Source: Neospora caninum Liverpool
Lineage: Eukaryota; Apicomplexa; Conoidasida; Eucoccidiorida; Sarcocystidae
Direction of reading: 5' to 3'
Length of the DNA: 64,000 bases
Assembly: GCF_000208865.1 (NCBI RefSeq)
Contig: NC_018389.1
Span: forward strand, 1,116,001 to 1,180,000
A program made the translations under genes and the position numbers. Below, piece after piece: positions 1 through 12,340 of this stretch. Numbering within the stretch: position 1 is the stretch's first letter; each line of letters starts with the position of its first letter. A model generated the notes under the pieces. That model was given only the letters and a program-made list of their open reading frames with translations, had not been told where the DNA came from and did not search any database.

Positions 1-549
1 TCTACCGGGGCTTCCTCGCCGGTTTTGCAACTCGTCTTTTGAGATTTTTCTTTGAGTAGAAAGAAAGACCGCACTGCTTCATCCCGTCTCGGATGGCGTT
101 CCTGCAGCGCCGACCCCACCTCCTCTGCTTGTCACCCGATCTTGTCACCGTTCCAGGTACAAAATTCATCGACTGAGAGGTCCATTACTGGGTGGGGGCT
201 TTGGCGGAAAGGCCGCACGAACCGCAAGTGACTCGGCCTGTTTTTTCTCTCGCGTTTCCCGTGTTCCTCCTCGACGTTTGGGGCCGCGACAACTGCACTG
301 TTCGTCACACTGTGTTGAGGGCGCGAAAATTCCGAGACCGGGGCTGAGTTTCGAAGAAAGATGCCGCCTCCCACTCGTTTCCTGTGGCAGTCTTGACGTC
401 CCGAGAGTAGGCAGAGATTCTTCGACGAGAAAAAGCATCCGCCGCACAGCCGTTTCGTATCATGTAGCACGGGAATTTTGTGGAGACGCCTGCGGGGGTA
501 GCTCGATAACCTTCCTCTGCTGTACGTACAACTCCTTTGTCTCTCCAAG
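1..549. other. 5' leader / upstream region of the Sen1-like gene
   Basis: No gene is recognised here. The several open frames on both strands have no family resemblance and look like chance frames in GC-rich DNA. The stretch ends at the chosen start codon at 550 and probably holds the promoter and 5' untranslated region of that gene. Confidence 0.5.
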
Positions 550-3500
550 ATGGGTACCGAACTCCTTTCCGCTGCACGCGATGTCGACGGCAAGAAAGCA
601 GGTGCTGCAGCAGGCAGCAAATTTGGGTCTTCAGAACCCGGGTCTGAAAAGACTTTGGTAAAAAAGACGTTTCCCCACAGACCGCAGCCGCTTGGTCGCC
701 ACCCGCGGTATCCCCATAGCAAATCCGGGAAGGTGTTGCGTAAGGCAAATTACTTGCAGCGTCTCCGCGTTGTCGAAGGCGCCGGCCGCACCCCCAGCGT
801 TGAGCCGTTCGACAAAATCATTCTTTCATTCGACTTCTACCGGGACATTCACGACGAGAAGTGCCGCAGAAAAGAGACGAGCTCTGCTGCCCCCACCCCC
901 GCTTCCCGATCTTCAGTTGCCAAAACCGGTGACGCTTCGCAGACAACCGGAAAGGAATCGGTCCTTGAACCCGAACAACGCGGCGGCGGACACTCGACAT
1001 CCCAGCCGCACGTCCAAGACGAACCTGCGGAGGGCGAAACGGGCGAAGCCTCGGGAGATGTCGGTTCTGCGTGTGTGCGCGAAGAGGGCCCTGCGTCGAC
1101 GCCCGATTGCAGTGCAAGTGACCAACCAGGTCCAAGTCTTTCTCGAGCGTCAGAGGATGACTCGGAAGACGAAGACAGCGACGACGAATTTGGAGTCTCG
1201 AAGTTACGGACTGTACCGACGTACTTCAACTCCGCAGAAGATTACGTCAACACATTCTTTCCTCTCTTCATTCAAGAAGCGAAGCAGTCCATTCACCGGG
1301 CGAAAAAGATGGAAATGAGCAAGGCTGAACGCTTTATCCAGGTTAGTCGGCGGACTGGCCAGAGAGAACGGTTTGCGTGTATGTCGCGAGTCGCGGGATG
1401 AAAATGCGTGCTTGCCCAAACTAACGATGTAGTTGTCTCGGGACAGGATCCACGTCGGCTGCCACCGCCGTCCTCTTGCCGCCAGGCGAAGCACTGGCAT
1501 CGTTTTCATCGCTGGTGGAGTCTCTTTTCCTAGAGAGAGTGCAACAACGGCGGGGGGGGGGGGGGGGGTACCTGCCACTCGCAGCTGGGATCGAGTGTTC
1601 TCGAGCATTGCAGACAGGGGTTCCCCGAGTCTCTCCGCACATGCTTATGATCGTTGGCCTTGGCTGTGCGTTCGGCTGTCTCGCTTCGCGCTTCTCCCCA
1701 GGTTAGCGGTGAGCCGCAAGGCGACTTCATCTACCTCACGCTCGAACGGGCGCAGATGCTCAGCCCTCACTCCAGTCACTACTGCCACAACGATCTCGTT
1801 GTACTCTACATTCCTGAGGAGCAGAACCGCCAGTCGGATCTGTCCAGCGCCTCGACAGCGCCGCGCCTTTCTCTCGCGCCGTCGTCGGGGAGTCAGGCTC
1901 TGCGGGCGGAGGAGGAAACGAAGGCCGGGGTGTCCGTACAGGAGCTCTTTGGCCCGGAGGACACGTCGACGATGAAGCCTGAGGACACCGAGTTGCAGCT
2001 GGAACAGGCCAGCAGGGAACGAGGCGACGCGAGCCATGACCTCAGCACGGTTCACAAGGTTCACATGCTCGGCGTCGTCCATCAGTCGCTACGGAGCACC
2101 CTGGTTGTGAAGATTTTGATGCCGCTTCTGTCTCACCCCGAGGAGACGGACGGGTCTTCTTGTGAGTCCCCGGACGAAGGCACAGGCCACAGGAACGGGC
2201 GAAGAAGGCCTTTGAGCGGGTCGGAGCAGGACAAGGACGGCCCGAACAGCGACGACGACGACGTTGCGGATGCAGAAATCGAGCGACGCAAGACACGCGA
2301 GGCGCTTCGACGAGCGAGAAGGCAACAGCGACGGAAGGCCAGGCGCGAGAGAATTCTCGCGTTGACTGAGGCCCTCAATGATTCGCAAACGCCGTGGCGA
2401 GTATGCAGAGTTATGGGTCTCACTACGCTCCATCGAGAGTTCCAGGTACGATCGCGTTCGATCCAGTGCAGCGGCTTTGCCTTTTGAAGGACTGACACAG
2501 CTACGCCTGGACCCTCGTGATAGAGTCGACTTGCACCCTCTCGAGGAACAAAACTCTGCCGGCGATTCCCTGAACTGGATGGAGGGGACTTGCAGGCGCC
2601 ACCCCCCCTTTTCGGCGACCGAATGCATTGAATTCACAGTGGCTACGCCTGTAACAACTCTGGGAAGTCGTGCCACGCTATGCTTTCGTCTCCTGGGGAG
2701 CATATCGAAGCGTGGAGCTCACCCGGTACACTCTCTCGTATGGCGACGCCCCCGAGGCCCCGAACGGGACGCGGAAAGCTGTAAATCGTTATGCACCGCT
2801 TGAGCTGTTCCGTGCATGTCGCTCTGCTCTAAACTTATATCCTCGCTGCGTACTCGTCGTGGGACAGATCCGTGCGCCGTTCGACGCGACTTGGAGGGAA
2901 GAGGCGGCTTGGCTGCCAGTCTGTGTATGTTTCATCCGCACTGCATGGACGTCTGCTGTGTTTCGCTTTCGTGGAGGAACGGTGTGTGGAAACGGCCGTG
3001 GTGTTCGTCTTTCGCGTGTGGTACACCCCTGCGCACAGGGTTTAATGTCGGTCCCCGATCTCCTTATCAAGAAACAAATTCTGTGTCCGAGCCGTGGAGC
3101 TCTCGGGTCGTTGACCGCGCCGCTGCAGAATCCCCTGCTGGAAGATGTGGCAGCACAAGACGCTTCTGAGTCACGGCCGGGCGACGGTGATCACTCTGGA
3201 GATGAAGGTGTCGGTGGCTTCCCGTCGACAGCGGCGTCGAAGGACCGAGACAACGCAGAACAGGTGGGGCATTCCCAGAGCGTGAATCGGCGATAAAATG
3301 AAAGGAGAGACGGAGGGGAGCGTCTCCGAAGTGGCAAGCCGGACGTTTTCCCCGTGCCTGCCGCGTTTCACCGGGGTTTCTCAGTAGAACTTCTGAGTTC
3401 TCTGGGGGTGCCCGCACCTTTTCGGACGCGGCAGCTGTGCCTACATCTGGTGTGTGTCTCGTGGTTTTTTCTCGTGGGGTGTGCAGGCGAACGACGATGC

Positions 3501-6500
3501 ATCGGCTCTTTCGACTCGCCAGAAGCTGTTTATCTCCTCGAAGCTGCGGGAGTCCCTCCACCAACTGTATAACACCAGCCAACTGGATGCCTTGAACGAC
3601 TGCTTGAAGATCCAAGGCGTGACGCTTATCCAAGGCCCTCCCGGGACAGGGAAGACGACGACCATTATGGCGGTGATATCTGTCGTTTTGAATGCCCAGA
3701 TGGAGAGCAACGACAGAAGCGCAGTTGGGGTGAACACGGCGGCCAAAGCCCCGGGAGCAGACGAAGTCGAGGCGAGCGCAGCCGGGGGTAGCCTTGGAAA
3801 TTGCGGGCAATGCGCAAAGCTTGACGAAACAGAAGAGGAAAGAGCAAAACGACGGGAGGCCGAAGAGTTAGAAATCAAGAAGTGCCTGGCACGCGCTCAG
3901 CCCTGGCTCTCTGCCAGTAGGTCCCGACGCTGCTTGTGACGTGTTCACTGTAGAAGCGGGAGAGGGACACTTAGGGGACGGTTTCCTGCGAGTCTCGCGA
4001 GTCCGTTTCTGACCGGACCAAGTCCATTCGTGCTTTGGTGCAGAGTCCTGGGGCAACGTCCGATTCAGCGCGGGGTGCTCGTATGGCTCTCCGGCGCGAA
4101 CAAGACTCGTGTGTGCCAGGATGGGGAGCATAGTTTCGCCGTAGCCCCACGTTTGCACTTGCAAGACGATGTCGGACACCTCGAAAACGGTGATGCAAGG
4201 GCTCGCAGCCCGCGAGGAGTGAATGCTTACTCTTTTCCTTTGGCATGTCTCTTCGTGCCAGCAGCTGTGGAATCCGCGGAAACCGAATTCTCTCTCGCCT
4301 TTACGGATTCGTGCCGCTTCTCTCGGCATTCTGTGCTTCAGGGGAGTACGTTCCATGGATGGACGAGGTCGTCTGCATGACTGAAGACTTGGAAGGCAGC
4401 GACGCCAACTGGAGTGCCTCAGCCACGGCGAATGGAGTCAGCGATTCCCAGCGGGTTTTCCTTGACAAAGGAAGAAATGCGCTGCTGCCCAAGTAAGCGG
4501 AACCACCCGCAGACTCCTTTCTTTTCGCGCTCTGTGATGCTGCAGACTCTTTGCTCGGCCGTGGCTGACTGCACGCCATCTTCATTTCGAGAAAGCGTCC
4601 TGTGCATATATGGTTTGATGTCTGCGTGCTAAGCTCTCGTGTGGATTCCGGCTTTGCGCGAGCTCCGCGCAGGCCTCGTCTCGCTTCCTCTCTCCCGGGT
4701 GGCGTGTCCGTGAGTCGCCCGTGCCAGTGAGACTGCCGTTCGGACCAAACTTGCCGGCTCACCCGATATGGTCCGTCGTCCATTTCCGTTTTGCAGCCGC
4801 GTGCTCGTGTGCGCGCCTTCGAATGCCGCCATCGATGAAATTTTGAAGCGTCTCGTGGCGGAGCCCAGCAAGGGAGGCGGCATTTTCGATTCACAAGGCA
4901 AACGCTACACTCCCTCAGTAAGGTTCCTCGTCGCTGGTCCTGGGGCGTCCGAGCTGTGCTGCAGCTCAACGCTATCTTTGGGAACTGACCACAAAGCCTT
5001 GGTTCAATCATCCCGTGCAGCAATGGGCGGGGGGTATGGTCCTGGAGCAGAAGCTGACTGGCCAAATGTCTGAGGGGGTTAGCGATTCCTAGGCAGCGTG
5101 CATCTGCAGCCATTTGCAGCAGGCGCTCCCGTGAATTGTTTTTCGTTTCTGCGGAGTCTGAACGCAAGCAAGTGTATCCGCTCGCTGCTGAACTTCGAGA
5201 AACGCTCTGGTGGCGTGGGCGAGCTACCCAAGCTTAGGTGCTCCCTGGCGAAACGCTATTCAGGTGCTTGCACTGCGCAGGAGGCGTTGGAGCTTTTTTC
5301 CGTTTGTGACCGCAACCAAGTGTGTCTGCAAGCGGGTTGGGTCTGTCGCATGTCCCTGCTGTCCTGCGCAGGTTGTTCGCGTCGGTCCGAACGTCCACCC
5401 AGACTTGGTTCACTACAGTCTGGAGTATAAGGCGAATCAGCTGATGAAGGCGAAAGGCGCCACACATTTCTCGGCACTTGCGGTCAGTTTTCACGGCCCA
5501 TTTCTGCTCTCAAACGTTTCTGTGGGGCACTAGGATACGTAAAGAGGTGCCGGCCTCTTTACGGACGAAACAGTGCACTTGCTTGTTGACGACGCAGCCG
5601 ATCGTTCCGGAACTCCTCTGGAATGCAGACGGCTGATATACCCATTTTAAATCGTATAGCGCTATTCCGTTTTTACAATTTGGTACCCGCCGGTGTAGAC
5701 ACACGGGTGCCGGACAAGTTCTCAGGAGACTGGATGCGCACTCCGCGTCCACACATGTTGTCCCGTTCTGTGTGGCGAGGAAGCGGTGTTAGTCTCGATC
5801 ATCTTGGCGGGTGGATCCTGACAGCGGGAAACGCGCTCATAGAGGCGTATTGGAGGGTTCGACACAGATAGGTAGACAAGTTTTTCGCGTCTACATTTTT
5901 GTGTCATCCCAGGACGGTAGTACTATCAAGCCTAAACTGGCCCCCCTCGCTGAAAGAGTTGGTTGTGAGACCCCACCGTCAGCGACACTGCCGCTGCTCC
6001 GTGTGTCTGCTTTTTCGTCGTATTCATAGGCAATCAAGGCCGAAATTCTTCAGGAAAGCCGCATCGTATGCGCCACGCTCTCAGTCTGTGGCTGCCGAGA
6101 CATCGCCGCCGCCACGGAGGCCTTCGACACGGTTGTCATTGACGAGGCTTCTCAAGTGAGCTCCGGAACTTTGCAGCCGCGTTCGTTGTGTGTTTTGTCA
6201 AAGGAACTGTGTATGCGTTTCAGTAAAGCGGTGCTTGCTGCGGTCTGGTGTACCAGATGAAATGATCCTGTACACTCGTGGGTCCGCCAAAACCGTTCTA
6301 AGCTAATGCTTGTCAGCCTGCATTTACCTCGCGGCTCTCGGTGCATGCAGAAGGCCACACTGCTGAGGTCGCTGTTCCACTGTGAAACGGCTGTTTCCAT
6401 TGTCTCGCCAATTTGCAGAAGGCCTCGCTTCTGCTGAAAGTGATCAGCGGTACGCCCGTGCCGCGCCTCCATTTGTTGCCGCGAAGGCGATTCCGCGCGT

Positions 6501-9397
6501 GCTATCGGTGACGTGGGCGGTGGATCCGTCTGCAGTCGCGGCTGCGTTGTGCATTTTTTTGACTCATTGCTCGCTTTCGGTTTCTTCTTACAGGGAGTGG
6601 AGATGTCGACACTCATTCCGTTGCGGCTCGGCTGCCGGCGGCTCATCCTTGTTGGTGATCCTCGGCAGTTGCCTGCAACGATTTTCTCGCGGGTGGCCAT
6701 TCAACATGTGAGCTCTCCATTCGGTCGCTTACTCCTTCGAAAAAACCTTCCTGCATCCTGTCCCTCAGTGACGAGGCGTTCCCCTCGGATTCGGAGCCTA
6801 CGTGCGCAGTGGCTTCTGAGGGGCCAACGAACTGCCGTCGATCATTCGACACCGTCCTCAGAGGCGCTGAAAGCTCACAAAGGCGTTGCAAGCGTTGTTC
6901 CATTGGGAAGGTGGGGAGTGTGTCTGACGTAGACGCCGCAGCAGGGGACGGCACGTTCAGGAGATGGTGGCTTGGCAGATGCCACGCGCTCTGCCGAAAC
7001 GTCTCCGCTCCGGCTCTGCTGTCTGCCTTTTTTGCAGCGGTATGATCAGTCGCTCTTCCAACGCCTTGAGGCGGCTGGGCATAAAGTCAACATGCTCAGT
7101 GTGCAGTACCGCATGCATCCATGCATCAGCAAATTTGCGAGTAGCACCTTCTACCAAAACCAGCTTCAAGATGCGGAAAACATTGTCGGTCTTGTTCGCC
7201 CGCCAATCCCGTGGTATTCGATTCCGATTTTCAAGCCCCTGGTGTTCTTCGCCATTAACACGAGTCACACGGTAAGCGAGCCAAAGGGATGTTCCAAAGT
7301 TTCAGCTGAAATGCTCCGCCAGTGGAGGCCTGTATAAAACCCGGAAGCTACACCACTGTTCCTGGTGGCCAGTTCAGACACGCGTTGTGTGTCGCGGGTC
7401 TTATTCAGCACGTTGCCGGACTCTCCATATAAGCAGAACGTCGGTGGATCTGGCTGTACGCCATCAAACGACCTTCTGTTACAAAACGCGTGGTCACCCC
7501 CTTGCACACGCGGTCTCTGTGTGCCTCCCTGTCGGTGCTCTTGTGCAGGAGGAGAACACCTCTCTTGTCAACGTGGATGAGGCGAACTTCGTCTGTCAGC
7601 TGGTCGACCTGCTGAAACGCATCGTAAGTCAAGGCTAGCCTGCTGCACCAAAGGCGGTCAAGTACGTCTTCGCTGTCGCCGTATGTTGCGATGATTCGTA
7701 TTTCCACCGTCCGTGACCTGGGAGACTCGAACTGTTAAGAGTGGCAGACTTCAGAAGAGGTTTCTGTTTCCCCCAGAGAGCACGCGAAGAGGTGCGTGCT
7801 GTGTGTGTGTGTGTGGGCTTCCGTGCAGTTCGTTGCGCTAGGCCAGACGGACTGGGAAGGAAAGGTAGCGGTGATCAGTCCGTATGCGCAGCAGGTGTCG
7901 TTGCTCCGACAGCGCATCAAGGCACAGCTAAGGATAACCGACAATAAACCCTGCCCGATCGATGTCAATACAGTTGATGGATTCCAGGTTAGGAACTGAG
8001 GCAATAGGGCTACCTGCGGTCGCACTAGCTTTGTTCAGTGGCAAGGTTGTTTGCGGAAGGAAGCGTCCCCACGGCTGCTGGAACTGTCGGCAGGGACACG
8101 CAGTTTCTGTGCAGTCCACTGCAGGGGGAAATCTTTTCGTTCCCAAGGGTGTGACCGTCTATGTTTTGGCCGCGGATCTATTTTTTTCGGACCCTCTACT
8201 GTTCGAGAACGACGCAGCGAACAGCACAGGTGCCCGCTTGAGGTGGCGTGTCTTCCCAGAGGTGACCTGTAAAAAGAATATGAAGTGTAGGGCGTGCCGG
8301 CGCTTAATGAAAACGCTGTGTAAATTGACGTATGGCGGCGCAGGACTCGAGATGCATGGCTGTCTGCCCAGCGTGCGGGATCGTGCTTTCTTCTCTCTGT
8401 AGGGACAAGAGAAGGATCTGATTATCTTCTCTGCGGTTCGCGCACAATATACGAGCCCGACGACTGCTGCAACAAAATTAGACACGTCAATAGGTTTTTT
8501 GGCTGACGAAAGGCGTATCAACGTCGCCCTGACGAGAGGACGTACAAACCTGTGGTAAGGGAGTGCAGGAAGCTGCTGCCGCCTCAGCAGCTGCTGCGGT
8601 TGCAGTTCAACTCGAAGCCTTCATTTTGCTTGATGGGCTCTGGCTGGATTCAACTCACCAGTTTTTCGCTCTACTGGGAGCAATTTCTCTTGTATGGCAG
8701 CGGGTAGTCCGGCCTTCGTCAACGCAGTGTAATGTTTTTTGAAGGCCAAACTGCTGGACGTGCGACAGTGGAAAATTTCGGAGATGTTGCTGCTTCGATT
8801 CAACAGGGGTAGCTACTCAAGGGAGGGAGCTCACGGACAGTGTCGCCTTCTCCGAACAGCAGTTGTGTCTAATGGAACTAGAGCACGTGGTGCGTCTCTC
8901 TTGTTCCTGGTCCTCACAGGATCGTAGGCAACGGGCGCTTTTTGATGAGCAACCACCATTGGCGGTGCCTATGGAAGTACACGAAGGAGCTTGGCACATT
9001 AATTTCGATTGAAGAAAAATTCATGAAGACGGAGCTTCTGCTTGCTAAGTGGCTGCTGAAGTTCACCAACAAACACCCGGTGAGGATGGCAGCTCCAAGG
9101 GGTTGTTTCCCGGATGCTCTGGCCTAACGAAATATTGCGTGTAGCCCTTTTCTCGCCACGGATACGAACCACAGGCTCTTTACCAGACAACTCGTGAATT
9201 GATCTCTCCCCATTTCCCCGGCGCATTTCGACTGAAAACGAATTTTTGTGTTGCAGGCGGAGAAAAATATGCTGGACGAGCAGGTGCCGACTTTCCTGCC
9301 CGCTCTGGAGACGGATGTCAAGGAGTGCGCAGCAGCCAGGAAGGCAAGAAAAGTCTCCACCGAGGACGTGACTTCAGTCTCTCCAGGAAACGAGTGA
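550..9397 (+). CDS. Sen1-type superfamily 1 helicase (15 exons, about 1244 aa)
   Basis: Exons: 550-1341, 1702-2445, 3039-3263, 3487-3916, 4342-4492, 4797-4917, 5372-5482, 6030-6155, 6594-6707, 7038-7271, 7549-7623, 7829-7987, 8403-8554, 8920-9079, 9257-9397. All introns are GT-AG and phases agree. The order of SF1B helicase motifs is clear: Walker A GPPGTGKT (about residue 637), CAPSNAA (Ia), DEAS (896, II), GDPRQLP (921, III), QYRM (961, IV), DGFQGQE (1091, V) and VALTR (1135, VI). DEAS rather than DEAA/DEAG and the TTLHREF segment before the core point to the Sen1/senataxin branch. That branch unwinds RNA:DNA hybrids and acts in transcription termination and RNA processing in the nucleus. 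The N-terminus has acidic, Ser-rich and Arg-rich low-complexity stretches, and a long charged insert separates motifs I and Ia. UPF1 or AQR relatives are less likely. Start chosen at the first ATG of the exon 1 frame. Confidence 0.9.
1552..1568 (+). repeat. 17-base G run in intron 1 of the helicase gene
   Basis: An uninterrupted run of 17 G lies inside intron 1 (1342-1701). Such a run can form G-quadruplex structures in DNA or pre-mRNA and is prone to length variation and sequencing error. Confidence 0.85.
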
Positions 9398-12340
9398 ACA
9401 CCTTCGCTCCAAAGCTATACAGAAGCGGTTTTATTCTGTATTGCTCGTTGAGAACAGTCCAGTGTAGCAGGCTGGTCGATGTGTAACAGTTTCGCGGCGG
9501 TGCGCTTTTTCGTTCCTTACCGTTGTCTTTGGCCGTTTCAGGCTGGAACGCACAAAGGACCATATAGTGTCAATGCCTCCTGGCCGCTGTTCCTGATGAC
9601 AGGGGCAGCTACCAGCGCGATGAACCTTGAGTGGACACCGCACTAAGTGGTTTCGTTCCGACTTCTGAACGCTAATCTTTCGCTGTTTGGTAGCCGAAAG
9701 ATTCCGTGGATAGGTACATACGTGAAAGAGATCTAGGCTTGTGGAACTGTCGCTGACGGCGATAAGATATCACATCCACTGAAGGGGAAACATACATCCT
9801 GTTTCACACTTTTTCTTACCGTGGACAAAATCGTGCACCACGCAAGTAACACTACTAGATCATAGCAATGCGACGGGTGTAGGTAAAGGCAGCACTTTTA
9901 CTGACGTGCGGAACTCGAGGCGTGCGAGGCACATGTTTTTTCTGCCGATCTACCGACCTTGCTTAGGAAATCTCGGTGCGTTGCTCTCCTCTGAGCGGCC
10001 CTCGAGTGGGCGTGGTAACGGGGCTGGGAGAGCAAAGACATGGATGTGCCACTGTGGTCTTTTCCTGACTCTGCGTTCGTGATACTTTCGCGCGCAGCGT
10101 ACTGAACGGCCGGTGGTATGCCCGGCAGCGCATTCGGCCCTACCATCAAATTGCAAACGTGCTCCACATTTCCAGATAGAACAACAACTGAAGACACTGA
10201 GGAGCATTAGTCCTGCGTCTGCTCTTTATGCACTTGATAAGGCCATATTGTATCGGTACGCATGGAACAGTTTCGAGTGTGTCGTCCACCACCAATTTCA
10301 CGCTTAGCACGGAGGGTGTCAGGCTTCCGAAGCTGGTGCTAGGATTAACAGTGAAGGAACATCTTGCCCAAAGACGTTTTTTCAGTCGAAAGCACTTTTA
10401 AGGGGTAACCATCCACAACCCGAGTGGTTCGGCGGAGGTCGTTGCAACCGGGAGCGAGGTGATGTTTACACTCAGTGACACGCGAAAGTTGATTTCGAAG
10501 GTGTGTTGCATGTATCTGTAGACAAATCTTGTGAACATTCCGCTGTTCCTTTGGTTTGTTACGCGAGACGCACTGTCGAAACTCGGGCATCGCCTCTCTC
10601 ACCCCCTTGCTGTGTGCAGCGCTCATCGTTCTCTCGTGCAGACTACGGCTGCTGCATCTCGGGTTTCCGCAAATCTGCCTTCTTATGGGAGGGTTGACCT
10701 GTCACCCAAAGGCAAAATCAATACTTTGGCTGCTTCTGGCTTAACCTAAGAGCAAAGGAGGAAAGTGCGCCTCTGCACATCAACGGAGTTCGTGCGCTCC
10801 TCCGCGGACTCGGAGCTGTGTCCACACCGAATCCGTGCGTGCATGGCCCGTATTGGTAGAAGCCGCGCGGACCCGAGTGGAAATTTTGGTATTGGCCTTC
10901 TGGGCATCAGGCCATTCACTCTTTTCTCCTGTAACTGGCTTGTGTGTCTTTAAAAGATTGACACTCGTTCCCTTGGACGTCGAATTCGTTTCAAGAGGGC
11001 TTCAGACTCAGTCCCTGCCTTATGGTGTTTTAAGCGCCACTCGCGGGATTCGCGGGACGCACTTTTTAGCTCACCAGCAGCGGTGGGTGCGCTGTGTTCA
11101 ACCGCATGCGGGGTAGCCGTTTCGCAGTCGAGCGGCGGCCCAGCCGTTCACTGAGACATATCCTGCTGCACACAGAGACCAGCACTTGGACATCAAGCGT
11201 CTTTCTTGCGATCCCTTCCTAGTTTTTCACCGTCCAATTTACGTGTGTGGCTGCTTGAAACACACGGGTGAAAGCTTTCTCCTCAGAAGCGTGAGGACAA
11301 TTCCGCCCAGAGACGCCTACACCGTCCTGTGGGGTCCGTGCGCGAGACGTGTCCGAGGCCGCGTGTCGCCGCGCACGTTGTCTATTGGTCGATCCGAGTG
11401 GGGCGGCGCGCGCGTCGTTCTCCACGGTAATTGTCAAAGACAGCACATGTTGCATTTCTTTCCGAAGCGAGATTTGCATTTTCATTCAGTATACAAAAGT
11501 AGTAGCTGCCGTTGACGTGTCTTCCTGGGCCTTGTGCTGGCGCCGTCAGTGCGATATTCAGGGACTGTTGAGTAACGAATCTGCGGCCTTGCGCTTCTCC
11601 GAGTTCCGCAAACGAATCGGGCGCCGGACCCCCCCCCCCCCTCTCTCTCCACTCCCAGCAGTGCGGATTCACCGTGGTCCGTAGGCAGAGAACCCTGGCG
11701 GTGCGGAGAGAGACTCTGCGCGCCGCATCCGCGACGCTGCCAGGAGGGTTTCTAGGCTTCCTTTCTCGAGAGAATACCGCGGCAGAGCTATGCTTCAGCT
11801 GCTTTCCATAGTTATTCCGGTGGTCTGGTTTCACGTTCCCTTCCTGTGGAAGTGGAACCTGAAAGCTCCTGTCTCACCTGTCTCAACTCCCCAGCCGCCT
11901 CGATTTCGGCGCCACCGTCCGATTGGAGTGGCGAACCTGTTCAACTTGCTTCCCTGGCGGCGGAGTTGCAGCGGGCCCCGGCTCTGGAGAGGAGGTTTGG
12001 CCGATCACAAGGCTGGAACCCCTGAGTCGGGTACGTTTTCTGGCGTCTGCATCTGTTTTGTTTGCTTCTGTAAAACAGGAAAAAGAAAGGGATTCTTTCC
12101 CTCACAGCAGGGTGAATCCCGAACGTTCAGCTTTTGTACCCCCGGGAGGGTTCGTTCTTCTCCCGTCTGGAGATGAAGCGAACAGCCCGGTCATCCAGTG
12201 CTGCGGCACACCAGAAAGTTCGCGCCGCCGCAGAGGCTCTTCCCGTCTAGGCATCACCAGTATATGTTGGCACCAGCTGGCATCGATATCACCCCTCTGG
12301 GAGAAAAAAATACAAAAACGTGGTTTCCTTCTGACGTCCC
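9398..12340. other. Intergenic region, Sen1-like 3' end to ApiAP2 start
   Basis: About 2.9 kb with no supported gene. It should hold the 3' untranslated region of the helicase gene and a long promoter and leader of the AP2 gene. Open frames are short and resemble nothing. A 13-base C run sits at 11629-11641, followed by a CT-rich tract. Confidence 0.6.

Noticed and set aside
132..748. Overlapping minus-strand frames at the left edge
   Set aside because: They overlap the leader and first exon of the helicase gene and show no domain.
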